A stretch of 45,371 nt of DNA from Pseudarthrobacter albicanus (GTDB lineage: Bacteria; Actinomycetota; Actinomycetes; Actinomycetales; Micrococcaceae). A model generated the notes under the pieces. It ran no database searches. It saw only the letters and a program-made list of their open reading frames with translations, and was not told the origin of the DNA. The stretch covers positions 1 to 45,371 of the forward strand of contig NZ_JAGPOT010000035.1 of the NCBI RefSeq assembly GCF_018224015.1, given 5' to 3'. Made by a program: the position numbers and the translations under genes. This document shows, in pieces, positions 32,726-41,177 of the stretch (the first letter of the stretch is position 1; each line of letters opens with the position of its first letter).

Positions 32726-33910
32726 ATGCTCGTGCTCGTGATCAACTCCGGCTCATCCTCGCTCAGGTACCAGGTGCGCGACGTCGAGGCCGGCAGCGTG
32801 CTCGCCGAAGGCCTGGTCGAGAAGATCGGGATGGGCAACGGCGGCGAAGGCGACGGCGAAATCGAGGGCCCCCGGGACCATGCCGAGGCCCTCGAGCAGG
32901 TGGGGGCAGCGATCCATGAGGCGCTGGGGGACCGCGTGCTCGACGCCGTGGGCCACCGCGTGGTGCACGGCGGGGAACGCTTCGCCGAGCCGGTCCTGGT
33001 CGACAACGAGATCACCCGGGCGATCGAACGGCTCAACCCGCTGGCGCCGCTGCACAATCCGGCCAGCGTGCTGGGCATCCGCGCGATCACCAGGAAGTGG
33101 CCGGAGCTGCCGCAGGTGGCCGTGTTCGACACCGCCTTCCACCGCACCCTGCCCGAGCATGCCTGGCGCTACGCGGTGCCGGACTCGCTCTACACGAACC
33201 ACGGCATCCGCCGCTACGGCTTCCACGGCACCTCGCACGCGTACGTGGCGCAGCGTGCCGCGGCGCTGCTGGGCCTTCCGCCGGAGGAGTTCGACGGCGT
33301 GATCGCCCACCTGGGGAACGGCGCCTCCGCCACGGCCATCCAGGGCGGCAGGTCCGTGGACACCTCCATGGGCTTCACCCCGCTGGAGGGCCTGGTGATG
33401 GGCACCCGCTCCGGCGACCTGGACCCGTCCATCCTGGTGTTCCTGGGCCGGGCTGGCTGGTCCCCGGAGGACCTGGACTCCATGCTGAACCGCCAGTCCG
33501 GGCTCAAGGGCCTCGCCGGGAACAACGACATGCGCTCGGTGGTGGAGGCCGCGGAAGCCGGCGACGCGAAGGCGGCGATGGCGCTCGCCGTCGCCTCCTA
33601 CCGGCTCGCGAAGTACATCGGCGGCTACCACGTCGCGGTCGGCGGGGCCAAGGCGATCGTCTTCACGGCCGGGATCGGGGAGAACTCGCACCAGTTCCGG
33701 GCGCTTGTGGCGGACCGGCTGGGCGCGCTCGGCGTGGTGCTTGACGCCGGGGCCAATCGGGTCCGTTCCGCGGAGCCGCGCGTGGTTTCCACCGCCGGCT
33801 CGGCCATCCCGGTGCTGGTGGTGCCCACCGACGAGGAGCGTGCGATCGCTGAGGCCACCGCCGCCGTCGTCAGCCGTTCAGTCGTCAGCCGTTCATCGGT
33901 TGCTCCGTAG
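32726..33910 (+). CDS. ackA: Acetate kinase
   Basis: 394 residues. It converts acetyl phosphate and ADP to acetate and ATP, or the reverse. Family motifs: NSGSSSLRYQV at the N-terminus, DTAFHRTLP, GFHGTSHAYV and HLGNGASATAI. A tight AGGAGG overlaps the pta stop. The last residues are built by an in-frame 15-bp duplication (33866-33880 and 33881-33895) coding VVSRS twice, and the final SSVAP-stop is coded by the left arm of a palindromic repeat, so the C-terminus has been altered by repeats beyond the conserved fold. Confidence 0.97.
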   Translation: MLVLVINSGSSSLRYQVRDVEAGSVLAEGLVEKIGMGNGGEGDGEIEGPRDHAEALEQVGAAIHEALGDRVLDAVGHRVVHGGERFAEPVLVDNEITRAIERLNPLAPLHNPASVLGIRAITRKWPELPQVAVFDTAFHRTLPEHAWRYAVPDSLYTNHGIRRYGFHGTSHAYVAQRAAALLGLPPEEFDGVIAHLGNGASATAIQGGRSVDTSMGFTPLEGLVMGTRSGDLDPSILVFLGRAGWSPEDLDSMLNRQSGLKGLAGNNDMRSVVEAAEAGDAKAAMALAVASYRLAKYIGGYHVAVGGAKAIVFTAGIGENSHQFRALVADRLGALGVVLDAGANRVRSAEPRVVSTAGSAIPVLVVPTDEERAIAEATAAVVSRSVVSRSSVAP

Positions 33911-33955
33911 CGGCCCTTTTGACGGCTGAAAACGGCCGTTACGGAGCAGCCGATG
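33894..33955. repeat. Palindromic repeat overlapping the ackA stop
   Basis: 22-bp arms, CATCGGTTGCTCCGTAGCGG-CC at 33894-33915 and its near-complement at 33934-33955 (two mismatches, both wobble-compatible in RNA), enclose an 18-nt loop with TTTT/AAAA pairing. The TAG at 33908-33910 in the left arm is the ackA stop. It may act as the operon terminator and belongs to the family at 7229 and 34695. Confidence 0.85.
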
Positions 33956-33957
33956 GG

Positions 33958-33963
33958 TAGTGT
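33958..33963 (+). promoter_or_regulatory. -10 box of a leaderless promoter (GNAT gene)
   Basis: TAGTGT ends exactly 6 nt before the ATG at 33970, directly after the palindrome. Confidence 0.55.
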
Positions 33964-33969
33964 GGGGCC

Positions 33970-34572
33970 ATGAGGGAACTTCGGCTGCCCCTGCCCCTGC
34001 GCCTGCCACTGCGCACGGACCGGCTGGTGCTGCGCCGTTTCGAGGCCGGGGACCTGGAGGCCTACCACGCGTACCATTCGCTGCCGGAGACCGCCCGGTT
34101 CCTGCCCGGCGACGCCAAGAGCTACACGCAGTCCATGGAGCTGGTGGGCCGCTACGCCAACTTCGCGTTCGGCAGGGAAGGCGACTGGGTCTGCCTGGCC
34201 GTCGAAGCCGCGGACGCGCCCGGGCTGCTCGGCGAGGTGGTCCTCAAGTGGCTCCCCGGCCGCGGGCAGGCCGAGATCGGCTGGAGCCTGGCCCCGGCAG
34301 CCCGCGGAAGAGGCATCGGCACGGAAGCGGCAGGGGCACTGCTGCGGCTCGGTTTCGAGGAGCTGGGCTTCCACCGGATCGAGGCCAGGCTCGACGCCCT
34401 GAACACCGCCTCGGCCGCGCTCTGCGAACGCCTCGGCATGCGGCTGGAGTCAACGCAGGTGGACAAATGGCACTACAAGGGCCGGTGGGCCACGGAAGTG
34501 GTCTATGCCGTCCTCGCCCAGGAATGGGCCCGGGAATGGAAGGCCCGGCAGGCCCAGTCACCGGCGACCTGA
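33970..34572 (+). CDS. GNAT family N-acetyltransferase (RimJ/RimL-like)
   Basis: 200 residues. LRTDRLVLRRFEAGDLEAYHAYH is the standard beginning. AEIGWSLAPAARGRGIGTEAAGALL is the acetyl-CoA pyrophosphate loop (R/Q-x-x-G-x-G/A as RGRGIG), and EARLDALNTASAALCERLGMR the C-terminal signature. The substrate is unknown. It is more canonical than the GNAT protein at 12231. Confidence 0.9.
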   Translation: MRELRLPLPLRLPLRTDRLVLRRFEAGDLEAYHAYHSLPETARFLPGDAKSYTQSMELVGRYANFAFGREGDWVCLAVEAADAPGLLGEVVLKWLPGRGQAEIGWSLAPAARGRGIGTEAAGALLRLGFEELGFHRIEARLDALNTASAALCERLGMRLESTQVDKWHYKGRWATEVVYAVLAQEWAREWKARQAQSPAT

Positions 34573-34967
34573 CGAATATGGCCGCAATGGAGTCCCTCTT
34601 GGCGGCCATTTCCGGCAATCGGGTGCCTGCCTGGCTACCGCGGAGCTGCGTCGGGCCAGCCCACACCCGGCCCCGCCTCGAACCCCGCCTCACACCCGCA
34701 TCGAGTGCTCCGTACCGGCCCTTATGGGGACTCAATAGGGCCATTACGGAGCAATCGATGCGGGTTTCGAGGCTACTTCAGGCCGGCGCCGTGCTCGCAC
34801 TCCGGCAATATGACGGAAATGGCCGCAATCGGGCCCGCATTCCGGCCAGATGCGTCAATCGGGTGTCCACGGCGAGGTCACGCCCCAAACCCGCATCGAG
34901 TGCTCCGCAACGGCCCTTATGGGGACTCAAAAGGGCCGCTGCGGAGCAACCGATGCGGGTTTCGAGG
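34573..34967. repeat. 395-bp intergenic region with a 195-bp duplication and two long palindromes
   Basis: Two related palindromes lie here: 34695-34764 (arms starting CCCGCATCGAGTGCTCCG) and 34888-34961 (31-bp arms, three mismatches). About 91 bp around each is shared at an offset of 195 bp (34694-34784 and 34889-34979). The 28 bp after each palindrome are identical, and in the second copy they run into the last codons of the oligopeptidase gene. So the 3' end of that gene, GAGLK-stop, is duplicated at 34773. No further gene is visible. Confidence 0.8.
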
Positions 34968-37184
34968 CTACTTCAGGCCCGCGCCGGGAAGCAGTTCGGT
35001 GGCGCCCAGGGAATCGGCGACGAACGCGTAGTCCCAGGCCCGCTCCTTCCACTGCACGTACCGGCCCGAGGCGCCGCCGTGGCCGCCGTCCATCTCGATC
35101 TTCATCACGATCGGCTCGCTGCCGGTGGTCAGTTCGCGCAGCCGCTGCACCCATTTGGCCGGCTCCACGTACAGCACCCGCGTGTCATTGAACGAGGTCA
35201 CGGCGGCGATCTTCGGGTAGGCAACGGCCCGGACATTCTCATACGGGGTGTACGACTTCATGTACGCGTACACCTCCGGGTCCGTGATCGGGTTGCCCCA
35301 TTCCTCCCACTCCAGCGCGGAGAGCGGCAGCTCGGGGTCCAGGATCGTGGTCAGGGCGTCCACGAACGGCACCGCGGCCACGATCGCCGCGTACTTTTCC
35401 GGCGCGAGGTTGGCGACGGCGCCCACCAGCAGCCCGCCCGCGGAACCGCCCATCGCCGCGATCCGGGCCGGGTCCACCCAGCCGGACTGCGCCAGCCAGT
35501 CGGTGGCCGCGATGAAGTCCGTGAACGTGTTCTTCTTGTGCAGTTTCTTGCCGTTGTCGTACCAGTGCCGGCCGAGTTCCCCGCCGCCGCGGATGTGGGC
35601 GATCACGAACACGACGCCGCGGTCCAGCAGCGAGAGCCGGGGGATGCCGAAGCCCGGATCCATGCTCAGCTCGTAGGATCCGTACCCATACACGAGGCCG
35701 GCCGCCGTGGAGTCGCGCGCCACGGAGGCGTGCCGCATCACGGAGAGCGGGATCCGGGTCCCGTCCGCCGCCGTCGCCCATTCCCGCGTGGCCACATAGT
35801 CCGACGGCGAGTAGCCGCCCAGCACCGGGCTTTCCCTGCGCAGCAGCAGTTCACCGCTGGGCATGTCCCCCGTGGGCAGCACGAAGTCGTACACCCGGGA
35901 CGGCGTGAAGTAGGAGGTGTAGCCGATCCGGATCACGGGGGCCTCGTAGTCGGAGCCCCCGACGCCGGCCGTGTACAGCTCCTCGTCGAAGGCCGGCTCC
36001 ACAGGGGCGCCCTGCTCCGGTGTGCCCAGCCCGGCCAGCGCCAGGACCTGCACCCGCTCGATCGTGTCCTGGCGGACCGAGACCACGAGGTGCGTGGAGG
36101 TGACGCCGGCGCCGTTGACGCGGACGTCGTCGGAATGCGCGACGACGGTGGCCCAGTGCTGCTCGGCCACCGGCTTGGCGAGTTCGGCCGGATCCACGAG
36201 CGAGACCATGGAGTTGATGGCGTCCCTGTTGTGGGTCAGCAGGATGGTCTCTGTTTTGTCGCCCCCTGGGCCAGTGAGGAGGAACGGCTCGGCGTCGTAC
36301 AGGATGCGTTCCTCGCGGGAAATCACCGTGGACAGGCCCGCCCCGGGCGCGTCGAAGCGCAGCAGCCGGGTCTCGGAAAATTCGGAGCAGCCGATGCTCA
36401 GCACGAGGTGGCGCCGGTCGGCGGAGAGCTCGAAGCCCAGCCACAGGGCGACGTCGTCCTCCTGGTAAATCACCTCATCCTCGGTGACGGGCGTGCCCAG
36501 CACATGGGACTTCACCTGGTAGGGGCGCCAGGCATCGTCCACCACGGTGTAGAAGATCCGGGTGCCGTCGGGGGAGAAGGAGACGCCGTAGAAGACGTTC
36601 TCGATCACGTCGGGCAGCATTCCGCCGGTCCGCAGGTCCTTGATCCGCAGGGTGAAGCGCTCGTCGCCGGCGTTGTCCACGGCGTAGGCGTAGAGGGTCC
36701 CGTCGATGGTCACCGCGGAGCCGCCGACGGCGAAGAACGGCTTGCCCTCGGCCTCGACGTTGCCGTCCAGCAGGACGTCCTCGCCGGGGATTTCGACGCC
36801 GACCTCGACGGCGGGGGGAGTCCAGTCCGCGACCCGGTCGCCGGTGTCCCGGGCCTGGACGCGGCAGTGGATGCCGTATTCCTTGCCCTCGACCGAGCGG
36901 GAGTAGTACCACCAGCCGTCCTTGCGGCTGGGCACGGAGAGGTCGGTCTCCTGGGTGCGGCCCTTGATTTCCTGGAAGATCGCCTCGCGCAGGGGTTCCT
37001 GGTGGGCGGTCACGGCTTCCTGGTAGGTGTTTTCGGCCTTCAGCAGCTCCACCACGTCCGCGGATTCCTTGTCGCGGAGCCACTCGTAGTTGTCCTCGAA
37101 GGAGTCGCCGTGGTGGGTGCGCACGGTGGGAACCTTCCGGGCGACGGGAGGCTGCGGGGAAGGCTGCGTGGGAGTCTGGGTCAT
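34968..37184 (-). CDS. ptrB: Oligopeptidase B (S9A prolyl oligopeptidase family)
   Basis: 738 residues. A cytosolic serine peptidase that cuts short peptides after basic residues. The N-terminal part (RKVPTVRTHHGDSFEDNYEWLRD, then a seven-bladed propeller) is followed by the alpha/beta hydrolase domain with S581 in GGSAGG, D667 in SFNDTRV and H702 in DGGHGG. The length and NDTRV/GYGSYE motifs favour oligopeptidase B over prolyl oligopeptidase. No signal peptide. The ATG lies 6 nt after TATATT, so the mRNA is probably leaderless. Confidence 0.93.
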   Translation of the reverse strand: MTQTPTQPSPQPPVARKVPTVRTHHGDSFEDNYEWLRDKESADVVELLKAENTYQEAVTAHQEPLREAIFQEIKGRTQETDLSVPSRKDGWWYYSRSVEGKEYGIHCRVQARDTGDRVADWTPPAVEVGVEIPGEDVLLDGNVEAEGKPFFAVGGSAVTIDGTLYAYAVDNAGDERFTLRIKDLRTGGMLPDVIENVFYGVSFSPDGTRIFYTVVDDAWRPYQVKSHVLGTPVTEDEVIYQEDDVALWLGFELSADRRHLVLSIGCSEFSETRLLRFDAPGAGLSTVISREERILYDAEPFLLTGPGGDKTETILLTHNRDAINSMVSLVDPAELAKPVAEQHWATVVAHSDDVRVNGAGVTSTHLVVSVRQDTIERVQVLALAGLGTPEQGAPVEPAFDEELYTAGVGGSDYEAPVIRIGYTSYFTPSRVYDFVLPTGDMPSGELLLRRESPVLGGYSPSDYVATREWATAADGTRIPLSVMRHASVARDSTAAGLVYGYGSYELSMDPGFGIPRLSLLDRGVVFVIAHIRGGGELGRHWYDNGKKLHKKNTFTDFIAATDWLAQSGWVDPARIAAMGGSAGGLLVGAVANLAPEKYAAIVAAVPFVDALTTILDPELPLSALEWEEWGNPITDPEVYAYMKSYTPYENVRAVAYPKIAAVTSFNDTRVLYVEPAKWVQRLRELTTGSEPIVMKIEMDGGHGGASGRYVQWKERAWDYAFVADSLGATELLPGAGLK

Positions 37185-37190
37185 GGACCC

Positions 37191-37196
37191 AATATA
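37191..37196 (-). promoter_or_regulatory. -10 box of a leaderless promoter (ptrB)
   Basis: On the minus strand TATATT ends exactly 6 nt before the ATG at 37184. It is the strongest of the leaderless -10 boxes in the window. Confidence 0.65.
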
Positions 37197-37313
37197 TAAA
37201 GCTATTCCGCGGCGGGCGCCCCGCGTTCGCTACCGGCCCATACAACAGGCTGGCGGGTCCTTCAACAGCCAGTGCCGTTCATAACGCGTGGTTTTCCGAT
37301 ATGACGCTAAATG

Positions 37314-37342
37314 TTGCCTGCGTCACATCCTCTCCCTAGGCT
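37314..37342 (+). promoter_or_regulatory. Promoter of the small gene at 37397
   Basis: TTGCCT (37314-37319) and TAGGCT (37337-37342) are 17 bp apart, giving an ordinary leader of about 50 nt. Confidence 0.5.
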
Positions 37343-37396
37343 GGGGGAGGCCGCAGCGTCGCGGCCGGTTACGAAATGCACGAACAGGGGAAGCAT

Positions 37397-37828
37397 TTGA
37401 ACGACAAGCTGAGAGTTCTTGTCCGGCTCGACCTAGATTGCGGACAGGCAGAAGTGTCAGCCCAGGGGCACGTGACGGCGAGAAGCCTCCAGGCCCTGTA
37501 TGTGGTCGTGAAGCGGGCCAACCACCTGCGGGAAGGCCTGCGCCTGGTGGTGGATGTAAGCCACGCCCGCGTGGAACCGGCCGCCATGGAGGAGCTGCGG
37601 GCCTGCTCGGATTCCCACCACCTGCCCGCCGCCATTGATCCGATGCAGTCGGAGTGCCGGCTCAGCATCGTGGCTCCCGCCGACGCTTTCGGCGCCGAGG
37701 TTTTCGACGCCGGAGCCGGCGCCCCGGTTGGTGCCGGAACTCCGGGCCGAATTCGGGCTGGGTCCCGGTCGGCAGTGCGTGCCCGGGCGGCAGTTCGCGC
37801 ACGGGAGGCCCTGGGGCTGGCAGCCTAG
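37397..37828 (+). CDS. Small protein, possibly STAS-like, unknown function
   Basis: 143 residues from TTG 37397, placed a few bases after AGGGGAAG; an ATG at 37376 is in frame but lies upstream of that site. LRVLVRLDLDCGQAEVSAQGHVTARSLQAL and GLRLVVDVSHARVEPAAMEEL have the strand-helix pattern of STAS (anti-anti-sigma-like) domains, where the strand-helix junction often carries a phosphorylated Ser; here it reads DVSHARV. The last 45 residues are Ala/Arg-rich and look disordered. SpoIIE and RsbW-like genes lie within 8 kb, which makes the STAS idea attractive but unproven. Confidence 0.6.
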   Translation: MNDKLRVLVRLDLDCGQAEVSAQGHVTARSLQALYVVVKRANHLREGLRLVVDVSHARVEPAAMEELRACSDSHHLPAAIDPMQSECRLSIVAPADAFGAEVFDAGAGAPVGAGTPGRIRAGSRSAVRARAAVRAREALGLAA

Positions 37829-38051
37829 GACGGCAGCCTGGCGCCCTGAGGCTTGGCGGCCAGGCTGGCGACTAGGCTGGCGGCGCCGTCCGGGGCTACT
37901 TTGAGGCCCGGAACCGGCGATTTCGCGCCGGAATGCGGCGTGTCGGTGTCAAAGTGCCCCCGTTGGGCCGGCCAGCCGGGTGGGACTCGCTTGTTTGGAT
38001 CAGGGCGCCATGGAACCAGCAGCCAGCCGCCTGGGGACCCGGCCGTTGGCC

Positions 38052-39131
38052 TCAGTCGCCGCCCTGCAGCCCGTTGGCCGTTACGTACTCGCCGAGCCGG
38101 TTTTCGCGAAGCGCGGCGGCCACGGCCGCGATCGCTGCCGCGTCCGGCAGCACGATCGACCGGCCGTCCCGGCTCGTGCCCGTCCCGGCCGTGGGGAGCG
38201 TGAAGAACACGGCGTTTTCCGGACCCATGCTGCGCAGGCTGAGGCCCAGGCTTTCGAGGTTCTGCGAGGTGAAGCCGGGATCGAGCCACACATACGGCAG
38301 CACCGTGGTGACCAGCTGGCGGACGGCGGTGCGGCTGGTCAGGGCGCCGTCCTTGACCGCCTTGGCCAGCACTGCCCGCAGGAAGGTCTGCTGGTTGCGC
38401 ACCCGCTGGTAGTCGCCGTCGGGGAAGGCCTTCCGTTCGCGGACGAATTCCAGTGCGGCGGCGCCGTTGAGCTGGTTCACGCCGGCCGGAAAGTCGTGCT
38501 TCGAGTCATGCGTGGAGGTGAACGGGCGCTTGACGTCCACCTCGATCCCGCCGAGCGCGTCGGTGAGGCCCTTGAAGCCCGCGAAGTCCATCATGACGGT
38601 GTGGTCGATGTGGGCACCGAGCAGGGCTTCCACGGTCCGCACCACCAGCGGCATCCCGCCGAAGCTGAGGGCATCATTGATCTTCGACGCCCCGCGGCCG
38701 GGGATGTCCACCCAGAGGTCCCGCATGATCGAAATGCCGTAGGCCTTCTGCCGGTCCGCGGGGAGGTGGAGCAGCACCAGGGCGTCCGACCGCTGGTCAC
38801 CGAAGCCGCCGGCGGCCGCCCGGGCCTCCTCCTCGCGGAAATTGCCCCGGCTGTCGCTGCCCACCAGCAGGATGTTAAGCGCGACGGCGGGAGGTTCCGG
38901 CGTTTCGGTGGGCGTGGGCGTTGCCGCCGGAGCGGCGGTTTCAGCTGGCGGGGCGGTTTCGGCCGGAGCGGCGGTTTCGGTCCGCGGCCGCCCGAGGACG
39001 TACGCGGCGACGACGACGGCGAGCACCAGCAGGCCCGCCGCGACCGCAGCCACCAGGGCCCGCCGTCGTCGTCTGTTCCCGGGCTGTCCAGGCGGCTGTC
39101 CAGACGCGGCCGGATCGGGCGGGATTCCCAT
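38052..39131 (-). CDS. LytR-CpsA-Psr (LCP) family cell-wall ligase
   Basis: 359 residues. LCP proteins attach teichoic acids, arabinogalactan or other polymers from undecaprenyl carriers to peptidoglycan. There is a short cytosolic Arg-rich N-terminus, one membrane helix (about 25-46), an extracytoplasmic Ala/Pro/Thr/Glu linker with repeated PAETA, and the LCP domain (about 83-345). Conserved features are LLVGSDSRG, RSDALVLLHL, SIMRDLWVDIPG and KINDALSFGG, plus RVRNQQTFLRAV. Start ATG lies 6 nt after TAGCGT. Polysaccharide-type genes follow further downstream. Confidence 0.92.
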   Translation of the reverse strand: MGIPPDPAASGQPPGQPGNRRRRRALVAAVAAGLLVLAVVVAAYVLGRPRTETAAPAETAPPAETAAPAATPTPTETPEPPAVALNILLVGSDSRGNFREEEARAAAGGFGDQRSDALVLLHLPADRQKAYGISIMRDLWVDIPGRGASKINDALSFGGMPLVVRTVEALLGAHIDHTVMMDFAGFKGLTDALGGIEVDVKRPFTSTHDSKHDFPAGVNQLNGAAALEFVRERKAFPDGDYQRVRNQQTFLRAVLAKAVKDGALTSRTAVRQLVTTVLPYVWLDPGFTSQNLESLGLSLRSMGPENAVFFTLPTAGTGTSRDGRSIVLPDAAAIAAVAAALRENRLGEYVTANGLQGGD

Positions 39132-39137
39132 GAGCGG

Positions 39138-39143
39138 ACGCTA
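39138..39143 (-). promoter_or_regulatory. -10 box of a leaderless promoter (LCP gene)
   Basis: On the minus strand TAGCGT ends exactly 6 nt before the ATG at 39131. Its TAG also stops the GH26 remnant upstream. Confidence 0.5.
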
Positions 39144-39410
39144 CCACCGCCGCAATGTGCAGCACAGAGGCGCGGGACCCCTGTGCGCGGACGCAGCCCC
39201 GGCCCAGCCGATAAGCGCGTCCAGTCCCTGACGCGGCTCGAGCGTGAGCAGAAGAATGCCGCCGGTGGCCCGGACCTGCCCGAACGCCGCCTCCACGTTC
39301 GCCTCAGCAGCAGCACCGAACGGAAAGGACGTGAAACTGACAACGGCTGCAGGGCGCCTGCCCAGGCTTGCGCTGTAATGTGCCAGGGTTTCGGCTCCCA
39401 GCCCAGGTTA
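39141..39410 (-). pseudogene. Remnant of a GH26-like domain
   Basis: In one minus-strand frame the sequence reads AETLAHYSASLGRRPAAVVS, then FTSFPFGAAAEANVEAAFGQ and VRATGGILLLTLEPRQGLDA. This is the beginning of a GH26-type domain and parallels the start of the two GH26 domains at 41178 and 43782 (LEEVTALAGEAPSIILSYKD...GATVLLTWEP). A stop codon precedes it, the N-terminal part (GVNLGW) is in another frame, and the catalytic half is absent. No intact gene lies in 39132-39542. Confidence 0.5.
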
Positions 39411-39542
39411 ACGCCCGCCAGGATCCCGGACGCGGGAACCAGGGCAGAGCCCGCCGGGACCCCGCATACCGGGGGCAGGGCCGGCGGCAACCAGCATTCC
39501 GGTGGCCAGCGCGGCCGTAAGCGATGTCCTTCGCGCGCGTTT

Positions 39543-40862
39543 CTATGGAGCCGAGGCGGACAGTGCCATGAGCTCGTTTGATTCCTGGGCGCTTCGGGCC
39601 GCGTCCTGCTGCCCTGTTCTTCGAACGGCGAGGATGGTCACGTCATCGGGGTTGGTGTTTCCTGCCGCAAGCTTTTGCACGGCATCGACGACGTCTTTTG
39701 CCGAGGTCGCGGCGGTCGCCAGCAGGGCTATTTCATCGATCGCGGCGAGGGTGCCGTCGTACAGGTCCAGCACTCCGTCACTGAAGCTGACAATCATGTC
39801 ACCGGGGTTCAGATAAACCTCGAACGAGGTCCAGGTGGCCTCCGGAAGCAGCCCCACGGGCAACTCCCGGGACGCCAGACGTTCCCAGGTGCCGTTGGCG
39901 CGGATGAGGAGTGTCAGGCCATGGCCGGCATCGGAGAACAGCACGCGTCCGTCTGCGGCCCGGAGCCGGGCGTGAAAGAGCGTGGCGAAGGATGCCGCCC
40001 GGCTCAGCTCGGTAGCAAAGCAGTCAGACGTCAGGGTCAGGGCCTTCACCGGGTCCTCGCTGTTCCTGGCGCTGCGGATGACCGCCCGCGTTGTCGCGGC
40101 GATCATGCCGGCGCCGGCGCCCTTTCCCATCACGTCGCCGAGGGTGAACCCCAGGCCCCCGTCAATGGTGTACCAGTCGAAAAAGTCACCGCCGACCGCC
40201 TTGGACGGAATGCAGGCGCCCGCCGTCTCGTACCCGGGAAGCGGGGCAGAGGCCTTGGGCAGGAGGAAACGCTGGATCCGGGCTGCCCGGTGCAGTTCCT
40301 CGGCAGCGGCAGCTGCCTGTGCACGGGCGAGCCCCAGACGCAGGCGGGCCCTGGAGGCCAGTTCATTCACCACCCCTGCCGTCAACGCGAAAACGAGGGT
40401 GCTGTAGAGGCCGCGGAGCAGCTCGTTGGGGTTATCAGCATGCACGGCACCGAGGGCGAACGGGACCAGGATTGCCACAGACGCGCCGAGGACTCCGAGG
40501 AGGACATAGCGCCGTCCTTCCATCGCGGCGAACCACAGGACGGGCAGAATCGCGAGGGAAGCGTAGATGGAATGGCTTTCACCGGTCGCGTGACGAAGGA
40601 ATCCGGCAGCCAGGAAGTCCAGGGTAGGGACGATGGTGGCGAATCGCAGCAGCGAGGGACGGCCGAAGACGGCCGCCAGCAGGGTTGCCGCCGATATCAG
40701 CACGCCACCGCCTATCAGCGCGGGCCAGTTGCTGACGGTCAGCGTTGAAATGGAACTGCTCATGATCGCGGATGCGACGAAGAGCACTGCGATGGGGGTC
40801 TGTTTGAGCAACGGTGAGATCTCATCAAGTCCCGGCAGTTTTCCAGCAGGGCCCAAAGCCAT
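39543..40862 (-). CDS. Membrane-bound SpoIIE/RsbU-type PP2C phosphatase
   Basis: 439 residues. About six N-terminal membrane helices (18-170) form a possible sensor, followed by a helical linker (RARLRLGLARAQAAAAAEEL, about 168-200) and a SpoIIE-like PPM phosphatase domain (about 205-425). Metal and active-site motifs are present: AVGGDFFDW, GDVMGKGAGAGM, FSDGVLDLYDG and NPDDVTILAV. Such enzymes dephosphorylate anti-anti-sigma (STAS) proteins in partner-switching control of stress sigma factors. An RsbW-like kinase starts the right edge of the window and a possible STAS protein lies at 37397. Confidence 0.92.
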   Translation of the reverse strand: MALGPAGKLPGLDEISPLLKQTPIAVLFVASAIMSSSISTLTVSNWPALIGGGVLISAATLLAAVFGRPSLLRFATIVPTLDFLAAGFLRHATGESHSIYASLAILPVLWFAAMEGRRYVLLGVLGASVAILVPFALGAVHADNPNELLRGLYSTLVFALTAGVVNELASRARLRLGLARAQAAAAAEELHRAARIQRFLLPKASAPLPGYETAGACIPSKAVGGDFFDWYTIDGGLGFTLGDVMGKGAGAGMIAATTRAVIRSARNSEDPVKALTLTSDCFATELSRAASFATLFHARLRAADGRVLFSDAGHGLTLLIRANGTWERLASRELPVGLLPEATWTSFEVYLNPGDMIVSFSDGVLDLYDGTLAAIDEIALLATAATSAKDVVDAVQKLAAGNTNPDDVTILAVRRTGQQDAARSAQESNELMALSASAP

Positions 40863-41177
40863 GATCGCGGAATCCCCTCGTTAGCGTGCTCGTGCGTCTT
40901 TGCCGGCGGCGGCACTGTCCGGGCAGGGCCCGGGTTCCACACCTGCACGATCTTACAGAACACCGGGGCTGCTGGTGCACTCCCGATAGGAAGGGATCCA
41001 TAACCAGAAGACGGCAACCAGTGCAGGGGATTGTCCGCTAGCGGTGCGCCGGCCGGATAGGATCGGCCGGGGGCCTCACACTGGGTCGGGTATCCCCGCC
41101 GAGGATGGACAGATGACAGGGACACATTGCCGTGACGACGAAGCCCCGTCAGCCACACCCTGGCGAAGCGGAGCGTT
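40863..41177. other. 315-bp divergent intergenic region
   Basis: The region separates the SpoIIE gene (minus) from the OpgC fusion (plus). It contains a short hairpin CCGGCC...GGCCGG near 41050-41075. I see no convincing promoter pair and no gene. Confidence 0.5.

Noticed and set aside
33960..37199. 1079-codon plus-strand ORF
   Set aside because: It is the antisense shadow of oligopeptidase B joined to the GNAT gene's alternate frame. The minus frame has a full S9A triad and family length.
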